A DNA stretch of 64,000 nt from Roseicyclus sp. (GCA_018401385.1 JAGYKZ010000003.1:1-64000); one strand, 5' to 3'. Counted from the first letter of the stretch, positions 11,493-23,188 are shown. The notes: generated by a model not told the origin, from the sequence alone. Program-made: numbers and translations.

Positions 11493-13545
11493 ATGGAAAC
11501 GATCCTGCTATTTGCACCGCTCATCGGCGCGCTTTTGGCTGGCTTTGGCTGGCGCTGGTTCGGCGAACAGCTCGCCTGCATCATTGCAACGGCGATGTTG
11601 TTTTTGTCGATGATCCTGTCATGGATCATATTCCTTGGATTTGATGGCGAGACCTATTCGATTTCGATCCTGCGGTGGGTCGAGTCTGGGTCGCTCTTTA
11701 CCGATTGGGCCATTCGCATCGATCGACTGACCGCGGTCATGTTGATTGTCATCACCTCGGTTTCGGCGCTCGTGCATTTGTATTCATTCGGCTACATGGC
11801 CCATGACGAGAATTTCCGCGAAGGCGAAAGCTATCGCCCGCGCTTCTTTGCCTATCTGTCCTTCTTCACCTTCGCGATGCTGATGCTGGTGACGGCGGAT
11901 AACCTTGTGCAGATGTTCTTTGGCTGGGAAGGCGTGGGCGTCGCATCCTATCTGCTGATCGGCTTTTATTACCGCAAACCCAGCGCCAATGCCGCCGCGA
12001 TCAAGGCCTTTGTGGTCAACCGCGTGGGGGATTTCGGGTTTCTGTTAGGGATTTTCGGGCTGTATCTGCTGGCTGACAGTATCAAGTTTGACGATATTTT
12101 CGCCGCATGGGGGCAGAACTGGCCGAGCAAAGTTTTGCCTTCCTTGGCTTCCGGTGAATACTGTAACAATCGCGATGCTGTTGTTTTATTGGCGCGATGG
12201 GAAATGGCGCAGCTTTGCTGCACACGCCAGTTGCCAGATGCCATGGACCCCACCCCTAACGCCCGCGCTGATCCATGCCGCGACCATGGTGACTGCAGGT
12301 GTTTCTTGGTCTGCCGTATGTCGCCGATTATGGAATACGCGCCCTTGCCACGAATTTCATCATCATTCTTGGCGCGCTGACCGCGTTTTCGCGGCCACAG
12401 TGGGCTTGGTGCAGAACGACATCAAGCGCGTGATCGCCTATTCAACCTGTTCACAGCTGGGCTATATGTTTGTGGCTGCGGGGTTGGCGTTTACTCGGTG
12501 GCGATGTTCCACCTTTTCACCCACGCTTTCATTCAAGGCGATGCTGTTTCTGGGCGCAGGCTCGGTCATCCATGCGATGCATCATGAGCAGGATATGCGC
12601 AATTACGGCGGTTTGCGAAAGAAAATCCCCTACACATTTGCCGCGATGCTGATCGGCACGCTGGCCATTACGGGCGTTGGTATTCCGCTGACCTATTATG
12701 GCTTTGCAGGGTTCCTGTCCAAAGATGCGGTGATTGAAAGCGCCTTTGCCTTTGGTGGCAGTTTGGGAAATTACGCCTTCTGGATGCTTGTCATCGCTGC
12801 GGCCTTCACCAGCTTCTATTCATGGCGCTTGATGTTCCTGACCTTCTTCGGTGCGCCACGCGGCGACCATCACACACATGAACACGCCCATGAAAGCCCT
12901 GTGGTCATGCTGATCCCGCTTGGTGCGCTGGCCTTTGGGGCGGTCTTTGCTGGAATGATTTGGATCAAGCCTTTCTTCGGCCATCCAGATGAGGTCGGCA
13001 AGTTCTTTGGCGTGCCCTATGCCGAGGCCCAGATGGAAGAGGGCAATGACGCCGCAGATGATGGCACGCATCATTATGTCTTTACGGGTGCGCCGGGCGA
13101 AGGGGCGATTCACCAAGCCCCAAACAATACTGTTCTGAATGATGCCCATGACGTGCCCAAATGGGTGAAGGTCGCGCCGTTCATCGCGATGCTGGGTGGG
13201 CTGCTGGTCGCCTATATCTTCTACATCGCAGTGCCCAGCCTTCCTGCCCGGTGGGCCGAGGTGAACCGTCCGCTTTACCTCTTCCTGCTCAACAAATGGT
13301 ATTTTGACGAGATTTATGACGCGGTGTTCGTGCGTCCAGCGCAAGCGCTTGGTCGCTTCTTGTGGAAGTTTGGAGACACCAAGATCATTGACGGCGGGAT
13401 CAATGGGTTGGCACTTGGGATTATTCCCTTCCTCACCCGCCTCGCAGGGCGTGCGCAGTCGGGGTACGTTTTCCATTATGCATTTGCCATGGTGCTTGGT
13501 GTGGTTGCACTGATCACCTGGGTCAGCCTTTCGATCGGAGGCTAA
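11493..13545 (+). pseudogene. nuoL: NADH-quinone oxidoreductase subunit L (ND5), frameshifted in the middle
   Basis: Distal antiporter-like proton channel of complex I, including the lateral helix. The first frame covers about 205 residues, through the conserved region around [20 protein letters not shown]. Between roughly 12110 and 12530 the frame changes several times, yet expected segments remain legible: [45 protein letters not shown] and [20 protein letters not shown]. From there one frame runs intact to the stop. No insertion is seen and repaired length is normal, so the damage is probably in the consensus sequence. Confidence 0.92.
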
Positions 13546-13554
13546 AGGATTTCC

Positions 13555-15099
13555 ATGGACAATCTTCTTTCCATCGTCACCTTCTTGCCACTGGTTGCGG
13601 CTTTGATCCTCGCGCTGTTTTTGCGGGGCGAGGACGCGGCAGCACAGCTTGGGGCCAAGCGTTTGGCGCTTGCGGCCACCACCGCGACCTTCCTGATCTC
13701 ACTTGCCATACTGGTCCAGTTCGATCCCAATGATACGGGCTTCCAGATGGTGGAGGAGCGCGAATGGCTGTTTGGTCTGACCTATAAGCTTGGTGTGGAT
13801 GGGATCAGCGTGTTGTTCGTCCTGCTCACCACCTTCCTTATGCCCATCACCATTGCCGCCTGTTGGGGGGTGGAGCATCGCGTCAAAGAATACATGATCG
13901 CGCTTTTGGTGCTCGAAAGTCTGATGATCGGCGTTTTTGTGGCGCTGGATCTGGTGCTGTTCTACCTGTTCTTCGAGGCGGGCCTGATTCCGATGTTCCT
14001 GATTATTGGGATTTGGGGCGGCAAGAACCGTATCTATGCGGCGTTTAAATTCTTTCTCTACACTTTCCTTGGCTCGGTGCTGATGTTGGTGGCGATGGTG
14101 GCGATGTATATTGACGCGGGCACCACCGATATCCCGACCCTGCTGACCCATGAATTCTCGGCGGCAGGCATCAGCTTGCTTGGGTGGCACATCGCAGGCG
14201 GGATGCAAATGTTGCTCTGGCTTGCCTTCTTCGCCTCTTTTGCGGTGAAAATGCCCATGTGGCCTGTCCATACATGGCTGCCCGATGCGCACGTTCAGGC
14301 CCCCACCGCAGGCTCCGTGGTGCTGGCGGCGATTTTGCTCAAGATGGGCGGCTACGGCTTCTTGCGCTTCAGCCTGCCCATGTTCCCTGTGGCCTCTGAC
14401 ATCATGGCCCCCTTGGTGTTGTGGATGTCGGTGATTGCCATCATCTACACCTCACTGGTTGCCATGGTGCAGGAAGATATGAAAAAGCTTATCGCTTATT
14501 CTTCGGTCGCACATATGGGATTTGTGACAATGGGCATTTTCGCGGCCAACCAACAAGGGGTTGATGGCGCGATATTCCAGATGATCAGCCATGGCTTTAT
14601 TTCCGGCGCCTTGTTCCTCTGTGTGGGCGTGATCTATGACCGGATGCACACGCGCGAGATTGATGCCTATGGTGGGCTCGTGAACCGTATGCCCGCCTAT
14701 GCGGCCGTGTTCATGCTCTTTACCATGGCCAATGTGGGCCTGCCGGGCACTTCGGGCTTTGTCGGCGAATTCCTCACCTTGATGGGGGTGTTCCAAGTCA
14801 GCACGCTGATCGGTCTTTTGGCCGCAACGGGCGTGATCCTTTCGGCCGCCTATGCGCTGTGGCTTTATCGCCGCGTGGTGTTTGGCGATTTGATCCGCGA
14901 AAGCCTGAAGTCCATCACGGATATGACGGCGCGCGAAAAGGCGATTTTTGCGCCGCTGGTTGTGATGACGCTTCTGTTGGGCGTTTATCCAAGCCTTGTC
15001 ACCGATATCATCGGCCCCTCGGTAGAGGCGCTTGTGTCACATTACCAAAGCAGCGTTGCGGCCTTTGCGCCAGTCACCGCGCTTGCAGCCACCCGTTGA
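13555..15099 (+). CDS. nuoM: NADH-quinone oxidoreductase subunit M (ND4)
   Basis: Antiporter-like proton-pumping subunit of the membrane arm, 514 residues and fully open. Conserved segments include the glutamate helix [20 protein letters not shown], the [20 protein letters not shown] region with its key histidine and aspartate, and [12 protein letters not shown]. It starts [20 protein letters not shown] ten bases after nuoL. Confidence 0.97.
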   Translation: MDNLLSIVTFLPLVAALILALFLRGEDAAAQLGAKRLALAATTATFLISLAILVQFDPNDTGFQMVEEREWLFGLTYKLGVDGISVLFVLLTTFLMPITIAACWGVEHRVKEYMIALLVLESLMIGVFVALDLVLFYLFFEAGLIPMFLIIGIWGGKNRIYAAFKFFLYTFLGSVLMLVAMVAMYIDAGTTDIPTLLTHEFSAAGISLLGWHIAGGMQMLLWLAFFASFAVKMPMWPVHTWLPDAHVQAPTAGSVVLAAILLKMGGYGFLRFSLPMFPVASDIMAPLVLWMSVIAIIYTSLVAMVQEDMKKLIAYSSVAHMGFVTMGIFAANQQGVDGAIFQMISHGFISGALFLCVGVIYDRMHTREIDAYGGLVNRMPAYAAVFMLFTMANVGLPGTSGFVGEFLTLMGVFQVSTLIGLLAATGVILSAAYALWLYRRVVFGDLIRESLKSITDMTAREKAIFAPLVVMTLLLGVYPSLVTDIIGPSVEALVSHYQSSVAAFAPVTALAATR

Positions 15100-15109
15100 G
15101 GAAAGTCTA

Positions 15110-16549
15110 ATGATCGGCGCAGACCTTGCAGTTTTGATCCCCGAGATTGTCCTGTCCATCTATGCAATGGCGGGCCTAATGTTGGCTGTATACACCACCA
15201 AGGACGGGATGGCGCCTGCGCTGACCTATGCCACGGCGGCCGTCTTTGGGATCATGGCACTGTTCATTGCGGCAACGGCCAATGGCCCTGCGCAAAGTTT
15301 TGGCGGCATGATCGTTGTGGATGATTTCGCCCGATTTGCAAAAATCGTGATCCTGCTCTCTGCCGCGGCCGTCTTGATCGTTGGTCAGGACTCGATGCAG
15401 AAATCGGGCCTTGGTCGATTTGAATACCCGATGATCGTGACCTTGGCGGTTGTGGGTATGATGATCATGGTCTCAGCGGGCGATTTGATCATCCTCTATA
15501 TGGGGTTGGAGCTGCAGTCTTTGGCCCTTTACGTCATCGCAGCCCTGCGCCGCGACAGTGTGCGTTCAACCGAAGCAGGCCTGAAATATTTCGTTCTGGG
15601 CGCTCTCTCATCTGGTCTTTTGCTTTACGGTGCATCGCTGGTTTACGGCTTTGCGGGAACCACACTTTTTGCTGGCATCATCGAAGCCTCAGAAGGCGGG
15701 ATGTCTTTGGGCATGATCTTTGGCCTTGTGTTCATGGCAGCGGGTCTGGCCTTCAAAGTATCGGCTGCCCCATTCCATATGTGGACACCCGATGTTTACG
15801 AGGGCGCGCCAACGCCCGTGACGGCCCTTTTTGCGACCGCGCCGAAAATGGCCGCGATGGGGCTGTTCGCGCGCGTGGTCTATGACGCTTTCGGGATGGC
15901 CATTACAGATTGGCAGCAGATCGTTGCAGCCTTGGCGGTTTTCTCCATGTTCGTGGGGGCGATTGCCGCCATCGGTCAAACGGATATCAAGCGCCTGATG
16001 GCCTATTCCTCCATCGGCCATATGGGCTTCGCGCTGATGGGTCTGGCCGCTGGCACGGGGCAGGGTGTCGAGGCGATGCTTATCTATATGTCGATCTATG
16101 TGACGATGAATATCGGTGTTTTCGCCTTTATCATGTCGATGGAGAAAGACGGCTATCCCGTCACAGACATCTCGGCGCTCAACGGTTATGCCAGCGCGCA
16201 ATCGGGTCAGGCTTTGGCGCTTCTGGTTCTGATGTTCAGCCTTGCGGGCGTGCCGCCCATGTTGGGCTTCTTCGCCAAATATGCGGTATTGGTTGCGGCC
16301 GTGGATGCAGGGTTTGGTTTTGGCTGGCCGTGGCGGGCGTGATCGCCTCGGTGATTGGCGCCTTCTATTACCTGCGCATTGTCTATTTCCTCTATTTTGG
16401 CGAGCCGCGCGAAGGTCTTGATGGGCGGATGACCGGTCCAATGGGGTGGCCTGATGGCATCTGCGGTGACGTCTGATTGCGGGAATTGTCAATCTCTTCG
16501 GCATTGATCATTTGGCGGCAAACGCGGCGCAGGCACTTGTGCGCGCTGA
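15110..16549 (+). pseudogene. nuoN: NADH-quinone oxidoreductase subunit N (ND2), frameshifted near the 3' end
   Basis: Third antiporter-like subunit, last gene of the nuo operon. It begins [20 protein letters not shown] and contains [20 protein letters not shown] and [20 protein letters not shown], both family hallmarks. Near 16315 the frame is lost within a T/G-rich stretch and continues elsewhere as [20 protein letters not shown]; further shifts follow around 16450-16490 (GIVNLFGIDHLAANAAQ can be read). The exact stop is uncertain; a TGA at 16547 would give the usual ending ALVR. Confidence 0.9.
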
Positions 16550-16553
16550 CAGG

Positions 16554-17291
16554 GTGGCGGTTGAACGGGTCATCCTGAAGCCCGTATCGACAGCACCATG
16601 GCGGAGGCAGCGCCGGCGCTTGCGCGCCGCGCCACCAAGCACCCAACATGGATTTTGGCCCTTGCCCAGAGGCGGGATATGGGCGGCGGGGGCGGGATCG
16701 CGCGCCCCCTTGGCATTCACAGCATCGCTGATCCTGCCGCTTGATTGCACCCCGCAAGAGGCGGCTTTGCGTTCTTTCACGGCGGCCCTCGCCCTGCGCG
16801 CGGCTTTGGCGGATTATGCGCAGCCTGATGCCTTATCCCTGAAATGGCCCAATGATGTGCTGCTCAATGGTCAGAAAATCGCGGGCATTTTGTTGCAAAG
16901 CCATGGTGTTATGGCGGGCCAGCGCGGGCATTTGGTGATTGGCATCGGCGTCAACCTGCGGCACAGCCCAGAGCCTGACAGCCTTGAGGAAGGGGCGCTT
17001 GCCCCAACCGATCTGTTCAGCGTCACAGGCCAATGCCCAGAGCCTGAGGCATTTTTAGACAGGCTTGCCCCACGCCTTGCCCATTGGGAGTGGCAGATAT
17101 CACAAAATGGGTTCGCCCCCGTGCGCGCCGCATGGATGGCCCATGCCGCCAAGCGCGGCGAGGTGATCTTGGCGCGGCTTCCCAACCGCGATATCAACGG
17201 CGTTTTTGACGATATCGATGACAAAGGTAATCTGATATTAACCACAGCAAATGGGCCATGCGCGATTGCAGCGGCAGATATTTATTTTTAG
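16554..17291 (+). pseudogene. birA: Biotin--[acetyl-CoA-carboxylase] ligase, N-terminus frameshifted
   Basis: Attaches biotin to the biotin carboxyl carrier protein; the accB/accC genes lie at the far end of this window. The C-terminal two thirds are intact: TASLILPLDCTPQEAALRSF, LKWPNDVLLNGQKIAGIL (substrate-binding lysine in the KWPNDV motif) and VIGIGVNLRHSPEP. The N-terminal part is scrambled by indels between about 16570 and 16720, where IDSTMAEAA and PTWILALAQ can be read in another frame. There is no DNA-binding domain, so it is a monofunctional ligase. The start codon is uncertain. Confidence 0.85.
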
Positions 17292-17303
17292 GGGGCGTGT
17301 GGG

Positions 17304-18080
17304 ATGCTTCTTTGTGTGGATTGCGGCAATACGAATACAGTGTTCTCCCTCTGGGACGGCACGCGATTTCTGTGCACCCTGCGCACCGCGACCGAGCATC
17401 AGCGCACCGCAGATCAATATTATGTCTGGTATTCCACCTTGATGGATCACTATGGCCTGACACCCAAGATTGATGCGGTGATCATCTCCTCTACCGTGCC
17501 GCGTGTGGTGTTTAATCTGCGTGTTCTGTGCGACCGCTATTTTGAGTGTCGGCCCCTTGTGGTGGGCAAGCCTGATTGCCTCTTGCCGGTGCTGCCCCGT
17601 GTGGATGCGGGCACGCAGGTGGGGCCTGACCGTTTGGTCAACACCGCTGGCGCTTTTGACCGTCATGGCGGGGATCTGATCGTGGTGGACTTTGGCACAG
17701 CAACCACATTTGACGTTGTGGCCGAAGATGGGGCCTATGTCGGCGGTGTGATTGCGCCTGGCGTCAATCTTAGCCTTGAGGCGCTGCACCATGCGGCGGC
17801 CGCCTTGCCCCATGTCGATGTGACCAAGCCACAGACGGTGATTGGCACAAATACAGTGGCCTGTATGCAATCGGGGGTGTTTTGGGGTTATGTTGGCCTT
17901 GTGCGTGGCATTTGTGACCGCATTCGTGCAGAACGTGACCGTCCGATGCGGATTGTGGGGACAGGGGGGCTTGCGCCGCTCTTCTCTACGGGCGATGTGT
18001 TGTTTGACAGGATCGAGGATGATCTGACCATGCATGGTCTGACCGTGATCCATAAACATAACCAGGAACAGGCAAGCTGA
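17304..18080 (+). CDS. coaX: Type III pantothenate kinase
   Basis: First step of coenzyme A synthesis: phosphorylation of pantothenate. The ATP-binding phosphate motif is at the N-terminus (LLCVDCGNTNTVFSLWDG); GPDRLVNTAGAF and VVDFGTATTFDVVAEDGAYV follow, as in CoaX/ASKHA proteins. 258 residues, normal length. The stop codon shares its last base with the ATG of the RNase J gene (TGATG), so the two are coupled. birA-coaX-rnj downstream of nuoN is a common alphaproteobacterial arrangement. Confidence 0.95.
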   Translation: MLLCVDCGNTNTVFSLWDGTRFLCTLRTATEHQRTADQYYVWYSTLMDHYGLTPKIDAVIISSTVPRVVFNLRVLCDRYFECRPLVVGKPDCLLPVLPRVDAGTQVGPDRLVNTAGAFDRHGGDLIVVDFGTATTFDVVAEDGAYVGGVIAPGVNLSLEALHHAAAALPHVDVTKPQTVIGTNTVACMQSGVFWGYVGLVRGICDRIRAERDRPMRIVGTGGLAPLFSTGDVLFDRIEDDLTMHGLTVIHKHNQEQAS

Positions 18081-19759
18081 TGAGCGATCGAAACCGGCTG
18101 ATCTATCTTCCCCTTGGCGGGGCAGGTGAGATCGGAATGAACGCATATGTTTATGGCGTGGGCGAACAAGGTGCGGAGCGTTTGATCCTTGTCGATTGCG
18201 GCGTGAGTTTCCCCGATATGGATGGCCAGCCCGGTGTTGATCTGATCTTGCCCGATATCGCATGGCTGGAGGAACGCGCGGATCGATTAGAGGGGATTTT
18301 TATCACCCACGCCCATGAGGATCATGTGGGGGCCTTGGGGCATCTGTGGGGCCGCTTGCGCGCACCTGTCTTTGCGCGCAATTTCACCGCTATCCACGCC
18401 CGCCGAAAATTGGAAGAAGCGGGTCATGACCCCGATGTGGTGCGCGTGGTTGGCGCCTATCCCGAAGTGGTCGAGGCAGGGCCGTTCAAGGTGCAATTTG
18501 CGCCTGTTTCCCATTCCATCCCCGAAAGCGCGGGCCTTGTGATCGACACGGAACATGGCCGTGTGATCCATTCAGGCGATTTCAAGATCGACACAAACCC
18601 GATGGTGGGTGAACCTTTTGACGAGGGGATGTGGCGCGAAATCGCGCAAGAAGGTGTTTTGGCCTATATCTGCGACAGCACTAATGTGTTCTCCCGTCAC
18701 GAGGGGCGCAGCGAAAGCCAATTGCCCGAACCGATCACCGCGCTCATTGGGCGTGCGCGGGGGATGATGGTGGCCACAACCTTCGCGTCCAATGTGGCGC
18801 GGGTGAAAACCTTGGCCGATGCGGCCGTGGCCAATGGCCGTTCCGTCTGCCTTTTGGGACGCGCGATGCAACGCATGATCCGCGCATCTGTTGAGGCGGG
18901 CGTGTTAACCGATTTCCCATCGACCGTTTCGGTGGAGGAGGCGCGCGATATCCCGCGTGAAAATCTGATGTTGATTGTCACGGGCAGTCAAGGTGAGCGG
19001 CGCGCGGCCTCCGCGGCCCTGTCGCGGGGGTCCTATTTGGGAATGGAGTTGAAGGAGGGGGATATGTTCCTGTTTTCCTCCAAAACCATCCCAGGCAATG
19101 AGGTGTCGGTGGGGCGTATCCAAAACGCGCTGGCCGAAATTGGGGTGGAAATTGTGGATGAGCAATCGGGCTTTTACCACGTCTCTGGCCATGCCAATCG
19201 CCCCGATCTCGAAAAGATGCACGATATTCTGCGCCCGCGCATCCTTGTGCCCAATCACGGCGAATTCCGCCATCTGCGCGAACACGCGCGGCTTGCAATG
19301 GAAAAGGGGATGCTTGGCCTTGTGGCACCCAATGGCACGATGTTGGAGTTGTCTGGAAATGCCCCAGCGGCGGTGGAATATGTCGAGGTCGCACGCGATT
19401 ACTTGGATGGCAGCACCCGGATTGGTGCCTATGACGGGGTGATCCGCGACCGCATGAAATTGGCCCTGAACGGGCTTGTGATTGCGGCATTGATTGTGGA
19501 TGAGGATGATATCCTGATCGAGGACGCATGGGTGGAGCTGCGTGGCCTGCCTGATCACCTGCGCAATGGCCACGGCAGCCTGACCGAGATGCTTGAGGAC
19601 GAATTGGCAGAATTGCTGCCGCGTTTGGATCGCAAGATCACCCGTGATGATGACAAGATCGAGGAGGCGGTGCGCCGCGCGATCCGTCAATCGGTGCAAA
19701 CGGAAATTGGCAAAAAGCCTGAGGTCACTGTGATTATCAGCCGCCTTGTGGCGGAATGA
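18080..19759 (+). CDS. rnj: Ribonuclease J
   Basis: Metallo-beta-lactamase/beta-CASP ribonuclease with 5'-3' exonuclease activity on RNA. The zinc motif THAHEDHVGALGHLWG is at about residues 75-90, HSGDFKIDTNP supplies a further metal ligand, and the beta-CASP part includes HVSGHANRPDLEKM and PNHGEFRHL. 559 residues, typical for proteobacterial RNase J. It ends directly in a terminator whose other strand serves the converging helicase gene. Confidence 0.94.
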   Translation: MSDRNRLIYLPLGGAGEIGMNAYVYGVGEQGAERLILVDCGVSFPDMDGQPGVDLILPDIAWLEERADRLEGIFITHAHEDHVGALGHLWGRLRAPVFARNFTAIHARRKLEEAGHDPDVVRVVGAYPEVVEAGPFKVQFAPVSHSIPESAGLVIDTEHGRVIHSGDFKIDTNPMVGEPFDEGMWREIAQEGVLAYICDSTNVFSRHEGRSESQLPEPITALIGRARGMMVATTFASNVARVKTLADAAVANGRSVCLLGRAMQRMIRASVEAGVLTDFPSTVSVEEARDIPRENLMLIVTGSQGERRAASAALSRGSYLGMELKEGDMFLFSSKTIPGNEVSVGRIQNALAEIGVEIVDEQSGFYHVSGHANRPDLEKMHDILRPRILVPNHGEFRHLREHARLAMEKGMLGLVAPNGTMLELSGNAPAAVEYVEVARDYLDGSTRIGAYDGVIRDRMKLALNGLVIAALIVDEDDILIEDAWVELRGLPDHLRNGHGSLTEMLEDELAELLPRLDRKITRDDDKIEEAVRRAIRQSVQTEIGKKPEVTVIISRLVAE

Positions 19760-19790
19760 AAAAACGCCCCAAATTTGGGGCGCTTTTTTA
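19759..19790. terminator. Bidirectional terminator between rnj and the DEAD-box helicase gene
   Basis: A perfect 18-base palindrome CGCCCCAAATTTGGGGCG flanked by AAAAAA on the left and TTTTTT on the right. It can terminate transcription from both sides. The rnj stop codon ends at 19759 and the helicase stop codon (TTA at 19788) lies inside the T run, so both genes end within the element. Confidence 0.9.
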
Positions 19791-21443
19791 ATCTTCCGCT
19801 GTCGCCTCGGCAGGGGTTTCGGCCTCTGGCGTAGGCTTTGGCTTGCGCGGGCTGCGCTTGCGCTTTGGCTTCGGGGCCTCCTCGGGGGTGGGCAATGGGG
19901 TGGCATCTATGGACTGCGCCGCATCTTGGCTCTCATCATCCCCCGCATCGACAGGTGCAGGGCTGCTGTTTGGTCCACGCCGCTCCTCAAAGCTGAGTGC
20001 GATGAAGCTTGGCATATGCTCACCCATGCCCACAATGCGGCCTCCACCATTTTGGTGGCCGCGATTGCGTCCGCCGCGCTCATTGCGGTCATATGTGCGC
20101 TCAGGGCGCGCAGTTTCAGCATTTTGGGGTGATGCGCTGTCCTCGGCGGCCTCTTTGGGCGCTTCGGTTTTTGCCGTGCTGGGTTCATCCGCTTCTTGCG
20201 TTTTGCGGCGACCACGCCCCCCGCGACTGCGGCGGGGTTTGTCGCTGTCCTCGGCGGTCTCGGGGGCTTCTTTGGATTTTTCCGCGCCAGAGGGGCTCCA
20301 AGGCAGGTCACTTGTGGGGATCGGCTTGCCGATCAACGCCTCAATCGCCGCAAGGTATTTTTCGTCAGAAGGCACAGAGATGGTGATGGCCCGCCCTTTG
20401 CGTCCTGCACGGCCCGTGCGGCCAATGCGGTGCACATAATCTTCTGCGTGGGAGGGCACATCATAATTGAAGACATGGCTGACGCTTGGCACATCCAACC
20501 CGCGCGCCGCAACATCCGAGGCCACAAGGAAGCGCAATTTTCCTTCTCGAAAACTGTCCAAGGTGCGGGTGCGGTGCGATTGGTCCAAATCACCATGAAT
20601 AGGCGCCGCATCCAGCCCGTGCTTTTGCAGCGATTTTGCAACGATATCCACATCGACCTTGCGGTTACAGAAGATGATCGCATTGGTGCAGCTCTCGCCC
20701 TCGGCCTCGATGGCGGCGCGCAGCATCTGGCGCTTGTCCTTTGCTGTGGTGTCGCGGCGCGTGGGTTTGAATGCAAACAGCGCCTGCGTGATCGTATCCG
20801 ATGTGGTCGATTGCCGTGCCACTTCGATCCGTGCGGGGTTCGACAGGAAGGTCGAGGTGATCCGCTCAATCTCAGGGGCCATTGTGGCGGAGAAAAAGAA
20901 GGTCTGCCGCGTAAAAGGTGTCAGGCTGAAAATCCGTTCGATATCGGGGATGAACCCCATATCCAGCATCCGATCCGCCTCATCGACCACCATGATCTGC
21001 ACACCCGTCAACAACAGCTTACCGCGCTCGAAATGATCCAAGAGACGGCCTGGTGTGGCGATCAGAACATCGACCCCGCGATCAATCAGCAGGTCTTGCT
21101 CCTTGAAACTGACGCCGCCGATCAACAGCGCCTTGGTCAGTTTGAGATGCTTGGTATAAGTGTCAAAATTTTCCGCCACCTGTGCCGCCAATTCGCGGGT
21201 CGGGCAGAGAACCAAACTGCGCGGCATCCGCGCCCGCGCACGGCCGCGTGCCAAAAGCGTGATCATTGGCAACGTGAAACTTGCCGTTTTCCCTGTGCCT
21301 GTTTGCGCGATCCCCAAAACATCGCGCCCTTCGAGGGCGGGGGGGATGGCACCAGCTTGAATCGGGGTGGGAGTTTCATATCCTGCTTCGGATATGGCCT
21401 TGAGAACCTTAGGGTTAAGGTTGAGATCGCTAAATTTCGTCAT
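19788..21443 (-). CDS. DEAD-box ATP-dependent RNA helicase (RhlE-like)
   Basis: RNA helicase of 551 residues with the full motif set: a Q motif (YETPTPIQAGAIP), motif I AQTGTGKTASF, motif II VDEADRMLD, motif III FFSATM and motif VI HRIGRTGRAGRKG. The core ends near residue 380. The C-terminal 170 residues are a low-complexity tail with an Arg/Gly-rich stretch (RSRGGRGRRK, RNERGGRNRGHQNGG) and a lysine-proline end, as in RhlE-type helicases used in RNA decay and ribosome assembly. Convergent with RNase J. It may act with RNase J in RNA turnover; that is inference from position. Confidence 0.92.
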   Translation of the reverse strand: MTKFSDLNLNPKVLKAISEAGYETPTPIQAGAIPPALEGRDVLGIAQTGTGKTASFTLPMITLLARGRARARMPRSLVLCPTRELAAQVAENFDTYTKHLKLTKALLIGGVSFKEQDLLIDRGVDVLIATPGRLLDHFERGKLLLTGVQIMVVDEADRMLDMGFIPDIERIFSLTPFTRQTFFFSATMAPEIERITSTFLSNPARIEVARQSTTSDTITQALFAFKPTRRDTTAKDKRQMLRAAIEAEGESCTNAIIFCNRKVDVDIVAKSLQKHGLDAAPIHGDLDQSHRTRTLDSFREGKLRFLVASDVAARGLDVPSVSHVFNYDVPSHAEDYVHRIGRTGRAGRKGRAITISVPSDEKYLAAIEALIGKPIPTSDLPWSPSGAEKSKEAPETAEDSDKPRRSRGGRGRRKTQEADEPSTAKTEAPKEAAEDSASPQNAETARPERTYDRNERGGRNRGHQNGGGRIVGMGEHMPSFIALSFEERRGPNSSPAPVDAGDDESQDAAQSIDATPLPTPEEAPKPKRKRSPRKPKPTPEAETPAEATAED

Positions 21444-21584
21444 ATACGTCCGTTCTTGCCAGTTTCAAACCAGCGTTCATGAAGGAGCGCATATCCTCGC
21501 GCGCTCCGCGGCGTGATCCCCAGCCAGATTGCCGAGAATGCATCAGCGTGTAGCGGAAAGTTGCGCAAGGGTCAAACGGGGTGT

Positions 21585-23188
21585 TTAAACCATCAATTCC
21601 TTGGTCGCGGAAAGCTGCACATCAGGGTAGTCGCGTGCCACGCGGTCGATGTCCCATTGCAGGCGGGTCAAATAGACGGGGTCGCCGTCATTGTCCTCGG
21701 CCATATGTTGCTTGTTGGCGGCGGCGAATGCCTCGACCTTGTCGCGCGGACCATGCACCCAACGGGCGGAGAGTAAATTGGCTTGCGTCAAACCGCCTGG
21801 GCAGGCCGTATTCAATTCGATACGGCTGGCCAAGACCTCGGTACAGCGCGCCAGCGACACCCGTCGAAATCCTGATCCCAAAACGGGCTTGAAAACACCG
21901 CAGCCCCTTCTTCGGCTTAGTGCATCAGGGCCTTTTCAAGGTGTTTTGCCTTCATCGGGTCGCCTGCGCGCGCCGCGGAGCAATTCAGGCGCAAAACTGG
22001 GGATGCCCGTAAAGCGCAGCCTTCGCCTTCGGTCAGCGCCCCAATGCGCAATTGCCCATGGTTGGGGATGCCGATGATGTGTCCCCTGCCCAGGCCTCTT
22101 CGGCCAATTCGCGGTCAGCAGCCAGAAACAGCACGGGGTTTGAGATCGCCATCGCCTTTTGCTGCGCACATGGTGTAGCTTCATGCCCCGTTCAAAAATG
22201 GCCCGAGGCCAAACGGATAAAAGCCACGCGGTCACGGTGTTTGGGGTCCATATTGGCCTGCGCACGAACACAAACCCCGTGACCTTGCCCTCCTCGGGCG
22301 TCTCGCGCGGATGGGCGGTTTGCACCTGTGGGGCAGGGCCGAATTCGGCAATGCCCGCCATCAATTCGCGCACGCCAAGAATTGATGGCCGAGCCAAACC
22401 AAATCGGCGTCATCGCACCTGCAGAGAAGGTGGCATGATCGAAAGCAGACGAAGTTCGCCAGGCCATCTCGATCTCTTCGCTGGCTTGGCAAGCTGTGCT
22501 TCAGGATGTGATCGGCCAGTTTGGGGTCTTCCAGCCCGCTCATCGCCTGACGGTTTCCGCCACACGGTTGCGGTCGGCGCGATCATCAATTCAAGACGGT
22601 CGTGGATCAGGTCATAGCACCCCAAGAAATCACGGCCCATCCCGATGGGTAACTGGCGGGAGCCACATCTGGCGAGATTTTCTTGGATCGTCAATGATTT
22701 CAAAAATGTGTCGCGGCTTTCGCGGTCCATCTTGTTGCAAAATGTCAGAGATCGGCGAATCGCGCAGGCGGCAGACCTCGAACAATTTCTGGGTCTGGCA
22801 CCACGCCCTTCGCGCCGAAATCAATCACCATGATTGCGGAATCGACGGCCGTCAGCGTACGATAGGTGTCTTCGGAGAAATCGCTGTGACCAGGGGTATC
22901 GACAAGGTTAAAGCGAAATTCGCGGTAATCGAAGGACATGGCCGAGGCCGAGACCGAGATGCCACGATCCTGTTCCATCTTCATAAAGTCCGAGCGGGTG
23001 CGCCGCGCCTCGCCTTTGGCGCGCACCTGACCTGCCATCTGGATCGCACCACCATAGAGCAGGAATTTTTCTGTCAGAGTGGTTTTGCCTGCATCAGGAT
23101 GCGAGATGATGGCAAATGTGCGCCGCCGACCAATCTCGGGCGGCAGGGTCGGGCGGTTTGATGTGATGTGGGATACATGATCGGACAT
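21585..23188 (-). pseudogene. prfC: Peptide chain release factor 3, frameshifted
   Basis: GTPase that recycles RF1/RF2 after termination. The N-terminal frame ([20 protein letters not shown]) has the P loop [13 protein letters not shown], the switch-I region [16 protein letters not shown] and G3 [15 protein letters not shown]. It breaks near 22760 where [10 protein letters not shown] (should be GAKGVEPQT-like) runs out. Segments of the middle are spread over three frames between 21880 and 22760, and the end is readable again (LTRLQWDIDRVARDYPDVQL, then SATKELMV). Colinear, with no insertion seen. Confidence 0.88.

Noticed and set aside
17238-18263. 341-codon minus-strand frame
   Set aside because: It lies opposite coaX and the start of rnj, has no recognisable motif and is a GC-rich shadow.
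18905-19906. 333-codon minus-strand frame
   Set aside because: Opposite to RNase J and crossing the bidirectional terminator; no motif.
20196-21482. 428-codon plus-strand frame
   Set aside because: Antisense to the conserved core of the DEAD-box helicase; His/Arg-rich shadow without a family.
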